This document shows positions 16,638 to 24,370 of a stretch of DNA of 64,000 nt, piece by piece. Origin of the DNA: an uncultured Sphingomonadaceae bacterium (lineage in GTDB: Bacteria; Pseudomonadota; Alphaproteobacteria; Sphingomonadales; Sphingomonadaceae); the NCBI GenBank assembly GCA_947499975.1, contig CANMQE010000001.1:930001-994000 (forward strand), given 5' to 3'. The stretch's first letter is position 1. Each line of letters begins with the position of its first letter. Both the position numbers and the translations under genes were made by a program. Below the pieces are notes generated by a model. The model was not told the origin of the DNA and searched no databases. It was given only the letters and a program-made list of their open reading frames with translations.

Positions 16638-18053
16638 ATGAATGATTCATCCCCAGCCCTCGCCTCGTCCTATTTCTTCTGCGGTATCGGGGGATCGGGA
16701 ATGCTGCCCCTGGCACAGATCGTGAAAGGCCTGGGTGCAGAAGTCGGCGGTTCGGATCGCAGCCGCGATCAGGGCCGCACGGCGGAGAAGTTCGACTGGC
16801 TCGAAGCGCGTGGGTTCCGGCTGTTCCCGCAGGATGGCAGCGGGCTAGGCAGCGGGGAACAGGTGCTTGTCGCCAGCGCCGCGATCGAGGATACCGTGCC
16901 CGAAATCGTGCGCGCAAAGGAACTGGGCTGCCCGCGCGTGACCCGCGCTGAATTGCTTTCCCGCCTGTTCAACGCCGCGCCGTGTTCGCTGGCCGTCGGC
17001 GGCACCAGTGGCAAGTCCACCACCACCGCCATGCTGGGCTGGATCATGCAATATGCGCAGCGTCAGCCCACCATCATGAACGGCGCGGTGATGAAGAACT
17101 TCGCCACGCCCGCCAATCCCTTCGCCAGCGCGGTGGTGGGCGATGGCAATGTGTTCGTCAGCGAGGTGGATGAGAGCGACGGCTCCATAGCGCTCTACAA
17201 CCCCACGGTGGCCGTGCTGCTGAACATCAGCCTCGATCACAAGAGCATGGAAGAATTGCGCAAGCTGTTCGGCGATTTCCTGCAAAGGGCAGAAACGGCC
17301 GTGGTGAACCTGGACGATGACGATGCCGAACTGCTGGCGCGCAGGTGCAGGAACGTCATCTCTTTCGCCATCGACCATCCAGGGGCCACCTTCGGCGTGG
17401 AGCCGGGCACGATCATCGAACGCGAAGACGGGATCGATGCACTGCTGGTGGACCGGCGCACCGATGTGGGCCATTCGCTGCGCCTGCCCATGCCGGGGCG
17501 GCACAATCTGGAAAACGCGCTGGCTGCGATCGCAGCGGCGGTGGCGGCGGGCGTGGATGTTCACGATGCCGCCGTTGCGCTCGCCAGGTTCGAGGGGCTG
17601 GCACGCCGTTTTGACGTGGTGGGCACCAGCGACAGCGGCGTTACCGTGATTGACGATTTCGGACACAATCCCGAAAAGGCCCGCGCCACCCTTCGCACCC
17701 TGAAATCGCAGGAAGGCCGCGTGATCGCCTTCTTCCAGCCGCACGGATACGGCCCGCTGCAACAGATGGGCAAGGAACTGGCGCAAACCTTTGCGAAGGA
17801 GCTGGGGCCGGACGATATCGTCATCATGTGCGCGCCTGTGTATTTCGGTGGCGCGGTAGACCGCAGCCAGGGCAGCGAACGGATCGTGCAGCTTATCAAG
17901 GATGACGGCGGGAACGCAGAATACCACGAAACGCGCGAGGAATGCGGCGATCGCATCGTGGAACTGGCGCAGAGCGGGGACCGCATCGCGGTGATGGGCG
18001 CGCGCGACGATACGCTGACCGTGTTTGCGCAAGGCCTGCTGGAACGGGTTTGA
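16638..18053 (+). CDS. mpl: Mur-ligase family protein, UDP-MurNAc:murein tripeptide ligase (Mpl) type
   Basis: About 471 residues. Rossmann N-domain with GIGGSGM (16-22), ATP P-loop GGTSGKSTTT (121-130), central-domain EVDESDGS, HNLENALAA and a C-terminal domain containing DDFGHNPEKARATL. It would reattach recycled L-Ala-D-Glu-Dpm to UDP-MurNAc. Compared with MurC the P-loop reads GTSGKST and the mid-domain uses EVDESDGS, as in Mpl. The start is the ATG at 16638; longer open frame upstream overlaps ldcA and is not needed. An alternative is a divergent MurC-like ligase, but the ldcA neighbour supports recycling. Confidence 0.8.
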   Translation: MNDSSPALASSYFFCGIGGSGMLPLAQIVKGLGAEVGGSDRSRDQGRTAEKFDWLEARGFRLFPQDGSGLGSGEQVLVASAAIEDTVPEIVRAKELGCPRVTRAELLSRLFNAAPCSLAVGGTSGKSTTTAMLGWIMQYAQRQPTIMNGAVMKNFATPANPFASAVVGDGNVFVSEVDESDGSIALYNPTVAVLLNISLDHKSMEELRKLFGDFLQRAETAVVNLDDDDAELLARRCRNVISFAIDHPGATFGVEPGTIIEREDGIDALLVDRRTDVGHSLRLPMPGRHNLENALAAIAAAVAAGVDVHDAAVALARFEGLARRFDVVGTSDSGVTVIDDFGHNPEKARATLRTLKSQEGRVIAFFQPHGYGPLQQMGKELAQTFAKELGPDDIVIMCAPVYFGGAVDRSQGSERIVQLIKDDGGNAEYHETREECGDRIVELAQSGDRIAVMGARDDTLTVFAQGLLERV

Positions 18054-18346
18054 GCACTTACGCCAAGGCTTGGGTACTCAACGGTGTCTGGACGCTCTTT
18101 ACGCTGTCCGGTCTTGCCGGCTTATATCAGCTATGGGTCGAAGGGGACGAAGCGCCTTATCCTTTGATGATAGGGATGGCCGGATATGCAGCATGTTTCT
18201 TCCTCGCTGGCTCCTTTCCCAAATGCCCGAATTGCGAGGAGCCGGTGAACGATGCGCACATCGCCGGTGACAGCAGAACAGGGCATGTCGTGCGCCCCGA
18301 TCGCCCGCCGAAAACATGCGGATATTGCGGCCACGATCTCACCTGA
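18050..18346 (+). CDS. Small membrane protein with C-terminal zinc-ribbon-like cysteines
   Basis: 98 residues from a TTG start that overlaps the mpl stop (TTGA), so probably translationally coupled to mpl. Two hydrophobic segments (about 6-30 and 40-57) precede a cytoplasm-like tail with two CxxC knuckles, CPNC and CGYC, spaced about 30 residues: a likely metal-binding ribbon. No known family is recognised. Coupling to mpl suggests an envelope-related role, but this is only context. Confidence 0.55.
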   Translation: MSTYAKAWVLNGVWTLFTLSGLAGLYQLWVEGDEAPYPLMIGMAGYAACFFLAGSFPKCPNCEEPVNDAHIAGDSRTGHVVRPDRPPKTCGYCGHDLT

Positions 18347-18417
18347 AAGCCTTTGGCAAGGGTTCGCCGTTATGCTGCCTTTCGAACCGTAATTGTATCG
18401 AGGGCAAGGGCCGCGAA

Positions 18418-18720
18418 ATGCAGAAAAGTTATCGCCAGGGCGGCGTCGGCATGCTGGATGCACTGCCCGGCACCTATCTGGTCCACGCCTATTTCGACGA
18501 TAACCAGGTCGATCTTGTCAAAAGCAATGTGATCGGCTGGCAGGTGGCGCAGGACAGGCGGCTGACCCCGCTATTGCTGGATCCGCGCGCGCTGGACGAT
18601 GATGGCTGGGTAATCCTTCACCCAGATGGCCGGGTGGAAGACTGTAACGGCCGCAACTGGCCCAGCGAAGATGCGTGGCTGCAAAGCGCGCGGCGCGAAA
18701 GCCGGCGGAACGCTGCCTAG
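18418..18720 (+). CDS. Uncharacterised 100-residue protein
   Basis: ATG at 18418 has AAGGG 7 nt upstream. The protein is soluble and acidic in its centre, with LDALPGTYLVHAYF, a Trp-rich middle and GWVILHPDGRVEDCNG near the end. No signal peptide or membrane segment. An upstream extension of the frame to 18316 would overlap the previous gene and is less likely. No family recognised. It follows the mpl unit on the same strand by 71 nt and ends 14 nt before a convergent gene. Confidence 0.55.
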   Translation: MQKSYRQGGVGMLDALPGTYLVHAYFDDNQVDLVKSNVIGWQVAQDRRLTPLLLDPRALDDDGWVILHPDGRVEDCNGRNWPSEDAWLQSARRESRRNAA

Positions 18721-18734
18721 GGCGCTTGTCTTCC

Positions 18735-19682
18735 TTAAGCCGAAGCGCCGGTTTCGTGGCCCAGTCCCAGCACCTTGTGCAGCACGAACACGATCACCGC
18801 GCCAAGCAGCAGACCCGTAAGCGCCGAGAATCCGGCGAAGGTGAGCCAGCCGAACAGGCCGCCCGCGATTGCGGAAACTCCGTGCTCGATGCCTTCCACC
18901 CAGTGCTCCGGCCCGGAGAGGCCGATCTCGGCCAGCCCGTGCAGGATGATGCCGCCGCCAACCCACAGCATGGCGATGGTGCCGATGAAGGATAGCGCCA
19001 CCAGCAGCTTTGGCATGGCGGAAAGCAGCATCTGGCCAAAACTGCGAGCCGCGCTCGTCCCACCCTCTTTCTTCAGGTGCAGGCCGATATCGTCCATCTT
19101 CACGATCAGCCCCACCGCGCCATAGACGAAGACCGTCACGGCTATGCCCACGATGGCGAGCACGCCAGCACGGGTAATCAGGTCTTCTGCGGCAACCTCG
19201 TTCAGCGTGATCGCCATGATTTCGGCGGACAGGATCAGGTCGGTTCGTATCGCTCCCGAGGTTCTCTGCTTCTCGAAGGCAACGGGATCCTTGATCTCGT
19301 CCTCCACCGTCTTGCCGTGCTTTTCACCGCCCAGCTTCTCGATCACCTTCTCCGCGCCTTCGTAGGAAAGATAGGCTCCGCCCAGCATCAGGATGAATAC
19401 GATGGCCTGCGGCAGGAACTCGCTCAGCAGCAGGGCACCCGGCAACAGGATCAGCAGCTTGTTCTTCAAACTGCCCTTGGTGATATTCCAGATGATCGGC
19501 AGCTCTCGCGCAGGGGAGAGGCCGGTGACGTAGCTGGGCGTTACCGCCGCATCGTCGATCACCACGCCCGCGGTCTTGGACCCGGCGCGGCCTGCGGCGG
19601 CGGCGATGTCATCCACGCTGGCGGAGGCGGTGCGGGCGATGATCGAAACGTCGTCTAGCAGGGCTACGAGGCCACCGGGCAT
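18735..19682 (-). CDS. DUF808 (YedI-type) inner-membrane protein
   Basis: 315 residues. The N-terminus MPGGLVALLDDVSIIARTASAS followed by AAAAGRAGSKTAGVVIDDAAVTP is the DUF808 signature; several membrane segments follow (about 78-105, 150-215, 225-250, 270-305). Function of the family is not established. ATG at 19682 has GGAG 6 nt upstream. A single-gene unit as far as can be seen; 74 nt separate it from the DUF3237 gene upstream on the same strand. Confidence 0.85.
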   Translation of the reverse strand: MPGGLVALLDDVSIIARTASASVDDIAAAAGRAGSKTAGVVIDDAAVTPSYVTGLSPARELPIIWNITKGSLKNKLLILLPGALLLSEFLPQAIVFILMLGGAYLSYEGAEKVIEKLGGEKHGKTVEDEIKDPVAFEKQRTSGAIRTDLILSAEIMAITLNEVAAEDLITRAGVLAIVGIAVTVFVYGAVGLIVKMDDIGLHLKKEGGTSAARSFGQMLLSAMPKLLVALSFIGTIAMLWVGGGIILHGLAEIGLSGPEHWVEGIEHGVSAIAGGLFGWLTFAGFSALTGLLLGAVIVFVLHKVLGLGHETGASA

Positions 19683-19756
19683 GGAATTCTCCGCTACAGA
19701 TTATGTGAGATGCTGGCTTGCCAACGCTTGGAAGGCTTGAGAAGTGCCCGGCGCAT

Positions 19757-20248
19757 CTAATCCACGCGATAGATCGCAATCCGAACGGCGGGAACGGGGT
19801 GATCGTCCGCCATTTCCAGCCTTCCCACGAATACGCCCCGGCCCAGCCATTGATAATCGCCCATCGGCGGCTCGAACATCGGGCTGGTGTGGACAGGGCC
19901 CGGCGCACCGCCCTCTTCCGGGGGGCAGATGGCCGCGCGATTGACGACGTTGATCAGCGCGCCGTCATCCGTCTCTATGAAATAATCGGCTTCCAGCTCG
20001 GTGCAGCCGTCGGGCCGGTCGATCTGCCAGTCCCATGCCCCGCCCCGCACGGTGCCGTTCACACGCTGGCCTTCAACCTGTCCGCCGGTGATGGGGATGA
20101 AGCGGCGGTTACCGCGCACGGTCTCTCCCACATTCACGGCCTCATCCAGTTCGGCGGTGATGGTGAAGACGTGGGTCAGTTGCGGCGCGTCCTGCGCCAT
20201 GGCAGGTGTCGCGAGAGCGATGGCGGCAGCGGAAATCGTGAAACGCAT
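19757..20248 (-). CDS. Exported DUF3237 protein
   Basis: About 163 residues. A cleavable signal peptide (cut after about residue 19, ATPAMA-QD) precedes a DUF3237 beta-barrel-like domain with RRFIPITGGQVEGQRVNGTV, WDWQIDRPDG and GRGVFVGRLE. DUF3237 proteins are usually cytosolic and of unknown function, so export is a point of note. The start at 20248 has GGGGAG upstream; the open frame continues upstream but that part overlaps the rpsF promoter region and lacks a site. Divergent from rpsF. Confidence 0.75.
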   Translation of the reverse strand: MRFTISAAAIALATPAMAQDAPQLTHVFTITAELDEAVNVGETVRGNRRFIPITGGQVEGQRVNGTVRGGAWDWQIDRPDGCTELEADYFIETDDGALINVVNRAAICPPEEGGAPGPVHTSPMFEPPMGDYQWLGRGVFVGRLEMADDHPVPAVRIAIYRVD

Positions 20249-20283
20249 GTGGAATTCTCCCCTCGCTGCCTTCGTAACGGCGC

Positions 20284-20311
20284 TTGCATCTGCGCGCAAT
20301 TGCGCTATGTG
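20284..20311 (+). promoter_or_regulatory. Candidate sigma-70 promoter of the rpsF operon
   Basis: TTGCAT (20284-20289) and TATGTG (20306-20311) are 16 nt apart, about 120 nt before rpsF, and are followed by a GCGCGCC stretch common at start regions of growth-linked genes in this group. The transcript would carry a leader of roughly 115 nt. Proposed by eye only. Confidence 0.35.
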
Positions 20312-20377
20312 CGCGCCTTCCGCATCATCGGACGAACGATCGTCCCAGCGGTATCTAGAAGAAAGCCGGAGGGACGC

Positions 20378-20395
20378 GCACGGAATTCGCCGTGC
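20378..20395 (+). promoter_or_regulatory. Hairpin in the rpsF leader (possible S6:S18 autoregulatory RNA)
   Basis: GCACGG-aattcg-CCGTGC forms a perfect 6-bp stem with a 6-nt loop, 39 nt before the rpsF start; a second weaker pairing (TGCC/GGCA) follows. rpsF-rpsR operons in many bacteria have a leader bound by the S6:S18 complex that displays an unpaired CCG. The hairpin is seen; the regulatory reading is inference. Confidence 0.4.
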
Positions 20396-20433
20396 CAATG
20401 TCAGCGATCGGCATGAACTGAAAGGAAGCGCGC

Positions 20434-20799
20434 ATGGCTCTTTACGAGCATGTTTTCCTCGCGCGTCAGGATCTGAGCCAGGCTCAGGTTGACGCGCTTG
20501 CCGCCAGCGCCACGGAAATCGTGGAAGCTAACGACGGCAAGGTCATCAAGACCGAGACCTGGGGCCTCAAGTCCCTCGCATACAAGATCGACCGTAACCG
20601 CAAGGCACATTTCGTGATGCTCAACATCGAGGGACCCGGTTCTCTCGTGGCCGAGCTGGAGCGTCAGAACCGCATCAACGAAGACGTGATCCGCTGGCTC
20701 ACCATCGCCGTGGAAGAGCACGAAGATGGCCCGTCCGCCATGATGCGCAAGAACGACCGTGAAAAGAAGCGTCGCGGTGACCGTGAGGAGCGCAACTGA
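20434..20799 (+). CDS. rpsF: Ribosomal protein S6
   Basis: 121 residues with the S6 core ([36 protein letters not shown]) and a basic C-terminal tail ([16 protein letters not shown]). Binds S18 on the 30S platform. GAAAGGAAG ribosome site upstream. First gene of rpsF-rpsR-rplI; its TGA overlaps the rpsR ATG by one base (TGATG), so S18 output is coupled to S6. Confidence 0.98.
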   Translation: MALYEHVFLARQDLSQAQVDALAASATEIVEANDGKVIKTETWGLKSLAYKIDRNRKAHFVMLNIEGPGSLVAELERQNRINEDVIRWLTIAVEEHEDGPSAMMRKNDREKKRRGDREERN

Positions 20800-21023
20800 T
20801 GGCCCGTCCGTTCTATCGTCGTCGCAAGTCCTGCCCGTTTGAAGGCAAGGACGCCCCCACCATCGATTACAAGGACGTGCGCCTGCTTCAGGGCTTCATG
20901 TCCGAGCGTGGCAAGATCGTGCCTAGCCGCATCACCGCCGTTTCCGCAAAGAAGCAGCGTGAACTGGCCAAGGCAATCAAGCGCGCCCGTCACCTGGGCC
21001 TGCTGCCCTACATCGTGAAGTAA
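20799..21023 (+). CDS. rpsR: Ribosomal protein S18
   Basis: 74 residues, standard bacterial S18: [14 protein letters not shown] at the start, [20 protein letters not shown] and the C-terminal [11 protein letters not shown]. Translation is coupled to rpsF through the TGATG overlap. S18 pairs with S6 on the small subunit. Confidence 0.98.
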   Translation: MARPFYRRRKSCPFEGKDAPTIDYKDVRLLQGFMSERGKIVPSRITAVSAKKQRELAKAIKRARHLGLLPYIVK

Positions 21024-21037
21024 GAGGAGAATACATC

Positions 21038-21691
21038 ATGGATATCATCCTCCTCGAACGCATCGGCAGCCTCGGCCAGATCGGTGACATCGTCACCGTG
21101 AAGGACGGCTACGCCCGTAACTTCCTGCTGCCGCAGAAGAAGGCCCTTCGCGCCAACGAGGCGAACAAGAAGGTCTTCGAAGCCAACCGCGAGCGTCTGG
21201 AATCCGAAAACGCCGAGAAGCGCGAAGCCGCCTCGAAGCAGGGCGAAAGCGTGGAAGGCACCGAGATCGTGCTGATCCGCGCCGCTTCCAACGCTGGCCA
21301 GCTGTACGGTTCGGTCAACGTTCGTGACGTTGCTGCCGGTCTCGTCGCCAAGGGCCACGACATCGACAAGAAGCAGGTCATCATGGGCGCGCCCATCAAG
21401 ACCATCGGCATGTTCGATGTCACCATCGCGCTGCATGCCGAAGTCGAAGTCACGGTAAAGGCCAACGTGGCCCGCTCCGAAGACGAAGCCGAGCTGCAGA
21501 GCCAGGGCGTCGACATCCTCAAGCAGGCTGCCGAAGACGAAGCTGCTGCCATCGCTGGCGAAGGCTTCCAGGAAGAGCTGGACCCGGATCGTGAACTGGG
21601 CGACCTGCCCAGCGCCGAAGAAGGCGAAGAAGCTCTGGCCGAACAGGCTGCTGCCGACGCAGAGGAAGAAGAAGGCGAAGAGAAAGCCTGA
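21038..21691 (+). CDS. rplI: Ribosomal protein L9 with long acidic C-terminal tail
   Basis: 217 residues; the normal L9 is about 150. The N-domain (MDIILLERIGSLGQIGDIVTVKDGYARN...), long helix and C-domain are intact to about residue 148. The last 65 or so residues are a low-complexity acidic tail (EEGEEALAEQ...EEEEGEEKA). GAGGAGA ribosome site 14 nt after rpsR. A strong terminator follows. The tail likely projects from the ribosome surface; its role is unknown. Confidence 0.97.
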   Translation: MDIILLERIGSLGQIGDIVTVKDGYARNFLLPQKKALRANEANKKVFEANRERLESENAEKREAASKQGESVEGTEIVLIRAASNAGQLYGSVNVRDVAAGLVAKGHDIDKKQVIMGAPIKTIGMFDVTIALHAEVEVTVKANVARSEDEAELQSQGVDILKQAAEDEAAAIAGEGFQEELDPDRELGDLPSAEEGEEALAEQAAADAEEEEGEEKA

Positions 21692-21714
21692 TCCTTCCGA
21701 TCTGATGAAAAACA

Positions 21715-21746
21715 GGGGCGCTGCCAGCGATGGCGGCGCCCTTTTT
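21715..21746 (+). terminator. Rho-independent terminator of rpsF-rpsR-rplI
   Basis: A 10-bp stem (21716-21725 with 21732-21741, one G-U pair) closed by a 6-nt loop AGCGAT and followed by five T (21742-21746). It lies 24 nt after the rplI stop and ends the ribosomal operon before the next gene. Confidence 0.9.
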
Positions 21747-21795
21747 CGTTGGTCGATAGGCTGTTGTTAAACTGCTGCACCGTATCAGTAAGCCC

Positions 21796-22890
21796 ATGAG
21801 GGGCGAATTTGACCTAGATGCAGCGATACGTGCCGGTGTTCTGGACGAACGCACAGCGATTGCTTTGCGCAATTTCCAGGCACAGCACGATGGAATGCCA
21901 GTAGCCAGTGCGGAAAAATTTCGGCTTTTCGGCGGCTATGCCGATCTGGTAAGCGCGCTGGGCATGGCACTCATACTCGGCGCGCTCACGATTTTGGCGT
22001 TCGAGGCAGAACTCGTCCTCTTGATACCTGTGCTGGCGGTTATCACGCTCTCTATCGCGCACAAGGTCGATATGCGCTCAGGTCCCGCCCTTGCTACCGT
22101 CCTGATGGTCTCGTGGCTGTTCAATTCGATCTTGACTGTGCCAGCGCTGCTGGAAACCGCCGATCTCTGGAGCAACTACGACAGTATATCGAACGGACTC
22201 ATTTTCCTGGTCAGCGGAATTGTCGCTACGGCGATCTATTGGAGAAAATTTCGTTTTCCGCCCACTTTGGCCGCCGCCATTACCACGGTCGGCCTGATCG
22301 TAATAGAGGAGTCGACCCAGTTAAGCCGTCGCACTCTTGGCATGGACGATATTAACACGCTGCCCGCGATCCTGGCCCTTGTCATGGCAACAGGAACGCT
22401 GATTGCTGCGACCTGGTGGGACCTCACCGATATCCGGCGCGAGACTGAGCGTTCGCAAGTGGCTTTCTGGCTGCATTGCAGCGCGGGCTTTTTGCTGACC
22501 CGATCGCTTTTCAGTTTGCTGACGGGCAAACAGGTGATCGATGGCGACCTGATACTTACCGGTCTTTCGCTTGGCGAAATGCCTTGGCTGTTGGCGATGA
22601 TTGCCGCCGCTGCCGTCCTTTCGCTGCTGCTTGACCGTCGATCGCTCCTAACAGGCGTCCTACTCCCCACAATCGGCATCTTCGGCCAAGGCGATGAAGC
22701 CATCGTCGCAGGCATGATCATAGCCGGGGCTGGCATGCTATTTTTCAACTATGGCTGGATTCGCATGCGCATCGCGCTGATGGCAATTTTGCCTACCCGG
22801 CTGGAGGCACAATTGCCGCGCACAAGCCTGGTTCTCCAAGACAGTCGTCCAACACGCCGCCTTTCGCCTTCCGGTGTCGGGCGCGAGTAG
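21796..22890 (+). CDS. Polytopic membrane protein of unknown function (DUF2157-like N-terminus)
   Basis: 364 residues. A short N-terminal segment (AAIRAGVLDERTAIALRNF) is like that of DUF2157-type proteins, then roughly nine or ten hydrophobic helices from about residue 50 to 335, and a basic tail. Slightly more AT-rich than the flanking ribosomal genes. No enzymatic motif is visible. It starts 50 nt after the rplI terminator and ends 23 nt before a convergent hydrolase gene. Family assignment is tentative. Confidence 0.7.
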   Translation: MRGEFDLDAAIRAGVLDERTAIALRNFQAQHDGMPVASAEKFRLFGGYADLVSALGMALILGALTILAFEAELVLLIPVLAVITLSIAHKVDMRSGPALATVLMVSWLFNSILTVPALLETADLWSNYDSISNGLIFLVSGIVATAIYWRKFRFPPTLAAAITTVGLIVIEESTQLSRRTLGMDDINTLPAILALVMATGTLIAATWWDLTDIRRETERSQVAFWLHCSAGFLLTRSLFSLLTGKQVIDGDLILTGLSLGEMPWLLAMIAAAAVLSLLLDRRSLLTGVLLPTIGIFGQGDEAIVAGMIIAGAGMLFFNYGWIRMRIALMAILPTRLEAQLPRTSLVLQDSRPTRRLSPSGVGRE

Positions 22891-22912
22891 GCAGTCCGGT
22901 ATTCGCCAGACT

Positions 22913-23659
22913 TCAGGATAAAAATTCCAGTATGGCGCGCCCCATCTCTTTCGCGGTGACGGAGCCCATGTGATTGCCCGGCACCACCCCCATGGTGGCA
23001 TCGGGAAGCGCGTCGCGCAGCCTTTCGGGAGAGCCGTTGTCACGGTCCTCGTCCCCGATCAGCACCAGCGTGGGCATGGTGATGCGCGAAAGGTCTTCCA
23101 GCGCAATATCTTCCACGCCCTGCGTCAACAGCAGGCGTGCCGCGTCGCGGTCTATGCCCTGCGCCTTCATGAAGCTTTTCGCCAAAAAGGCCGGATCGCC
23201 GTGCTTGATGGTATCGAAACGGTCAATCATGTCGACGAAGAAGGCGCTGCGTTTTTCCCAGTTGGAAAGCCCCTCGATCCCCATGCCGCCCAGCACCAGC
23301 CGGCGCGGACGAAGGCCGTCGATCACCGCGCTGGTGGCCGTGCGCGCGCCCAGGGAGAAGCCGACGAGGTCGTAATTCTCCAGCCCCAGCGTCTCCACGA
23401 TATGCAGTGCATCGCGCACCAACACGCCCGGCGTATAAAGCGCAGGATCGGTCGGCGCGTCGCTATCCCCGTGCACCCGCCAATCGGGCATGATGCACTC
23501 GAACCCGTTCTCCGCCAGCAGGGCAGCGTGGCCGTATTTCACCCAGTTCATCTGCGCGCTGGAGAACAGGCCGTGGAACAACAGCACCGGTCGGCCCTCG
23601 CCCATGCGATGAATGGCCAGATTGGTGCCGTCTGGCGTGGTGATATTCTGCTGGATCAT
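22913..23659 (-). CDS. Alpha/beta-fold hydrolase
   Basis: 248 residues. Oxyanion HG motif in VLLFHGLFSS (26-35), nucleophile Ser102 in GFSLGA, acid in IGDEDRDNG and catalytic His in GNHMGS. These make a complete catalytic triad, so an active esterase or related hydrolase is likely; substrate cannot be told. ATG at 23659 (MIQQNITTPDG) is the natural start of the fold; upstream open frame is not needed. No signal peptide: cytoplasmic. Confidence 0.88.
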   Translation of the reverse strand: MIQQNITTPDGTNLAIHRMGEGRPVLLFHGLFSSAQMNWVKYGHAALLAENGFECIMPDWRVHGDSDAPTDPALYTPGVLVRDALHIVETLGLENYDLVGFSLGARTATSAVIDGLRPRRLVLGGMGIEGLSNWEKRSAFFVDMIDRFDTIKHGDPAFLAKSFMKAQGIDRDAARLLLTQGVEDIALEDLSRITMPTLVLIGDEDRDNGSPERLRDALPDATMGVVPGNHMGSVTAKEMGRAILEFLS

Positions 23660-23798
23660 TGTGCGTACCGTATCGTGGAATTGTCCGGGGCGGACCGAGG
23701 ACGTCTGTCGGCCGGGACGAAGGAAAGTGTGTCGTGTACGATCCCCGCCATCGGAGCGGACTGTCGTTAAACGATCTGAAGCGCGACAACTGGCGCGC

Positions 23799-24365
23799 TC
23801 ATCGCGCGATGCAGTTCTCGCCTGCCCAGAGTGCCTGCACGTTCGCACTGTCGCCTTCTCCGTCGAACAGGCCGGCGATGTCCGGCCCTTCGGCGGCACC
23901 GATCACGAATTCCTCTCCCACGGTGCTGCCTTCCACCAGGGTGATGTTCTGATCGGCCAGCATTTCGCTGCGGCTGGTTTGCGGCACATAGGGTGCCTCC
24001 GCCCAATAGCCGACGAACGAGCCGTCGCGGAATTGCAGGTTCAGCCCTTCGTAGCTGGTGAAGGTCAGCCCGCAATCGTCGGGCGTGTCGCTCTCGTCAA
24101 TGGCGCTGCCCAGCACATTGCCCAGCGTCGCCTCGGTCGGCGCGCGGGCGGAGCCGAAGGGCACGGCCAGTTCCTCGAACCCCGATTGCGCGGGAATGAC
24201 GATGCCGGTTCCCTGCAGTTCGATCGTCGCCTCGGCCAGCGGGTTCTCTTCCTCCGCTACGGCCACATCCGCCCCCTCGCCTTCAGCATCGCCCGTTGCA
24301 TCGCCGCAGGCGGCCAGCAGCAGAGGAATGGCGAGGAAAGCGAAGCCGGAGCGGATCGTGGGCAT
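23799..24365 (-). CDS. Lipoprotein of unknown function downstream of asd
   Basis: 188 residues with a lipoprotein signal (LLLAAC, Cys20) followed by an acidic linker and a globular domain containing two further cysteines (DDCGLTF, GENCIAR) that could form a disulfide. Starts 5 nt after the asd stop on the same strand, so the two are surely co-transcribed. The ATG has AAGGGAT upstream. No family recognised. Confidence 0.75.
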   Translation of the reverse strand: MPTIRSGFAFLAIPLLLAACGDATGDAEGEGADVAVAEEENPLAEATIELQGTGIVIPAQSGFEELAVPFGSARAPTEATLGNVLGSAIDESDTPDDCGLTFTSYEGLNLQFRDGSFVGYWAEAPYVPQTSRSEMLADQNITLVEGSTVGEEFVIGAAEGPDIAGLFDGEGDSANVQALWAGENCIAR

Positions 24366-24370
24366 GGTCT

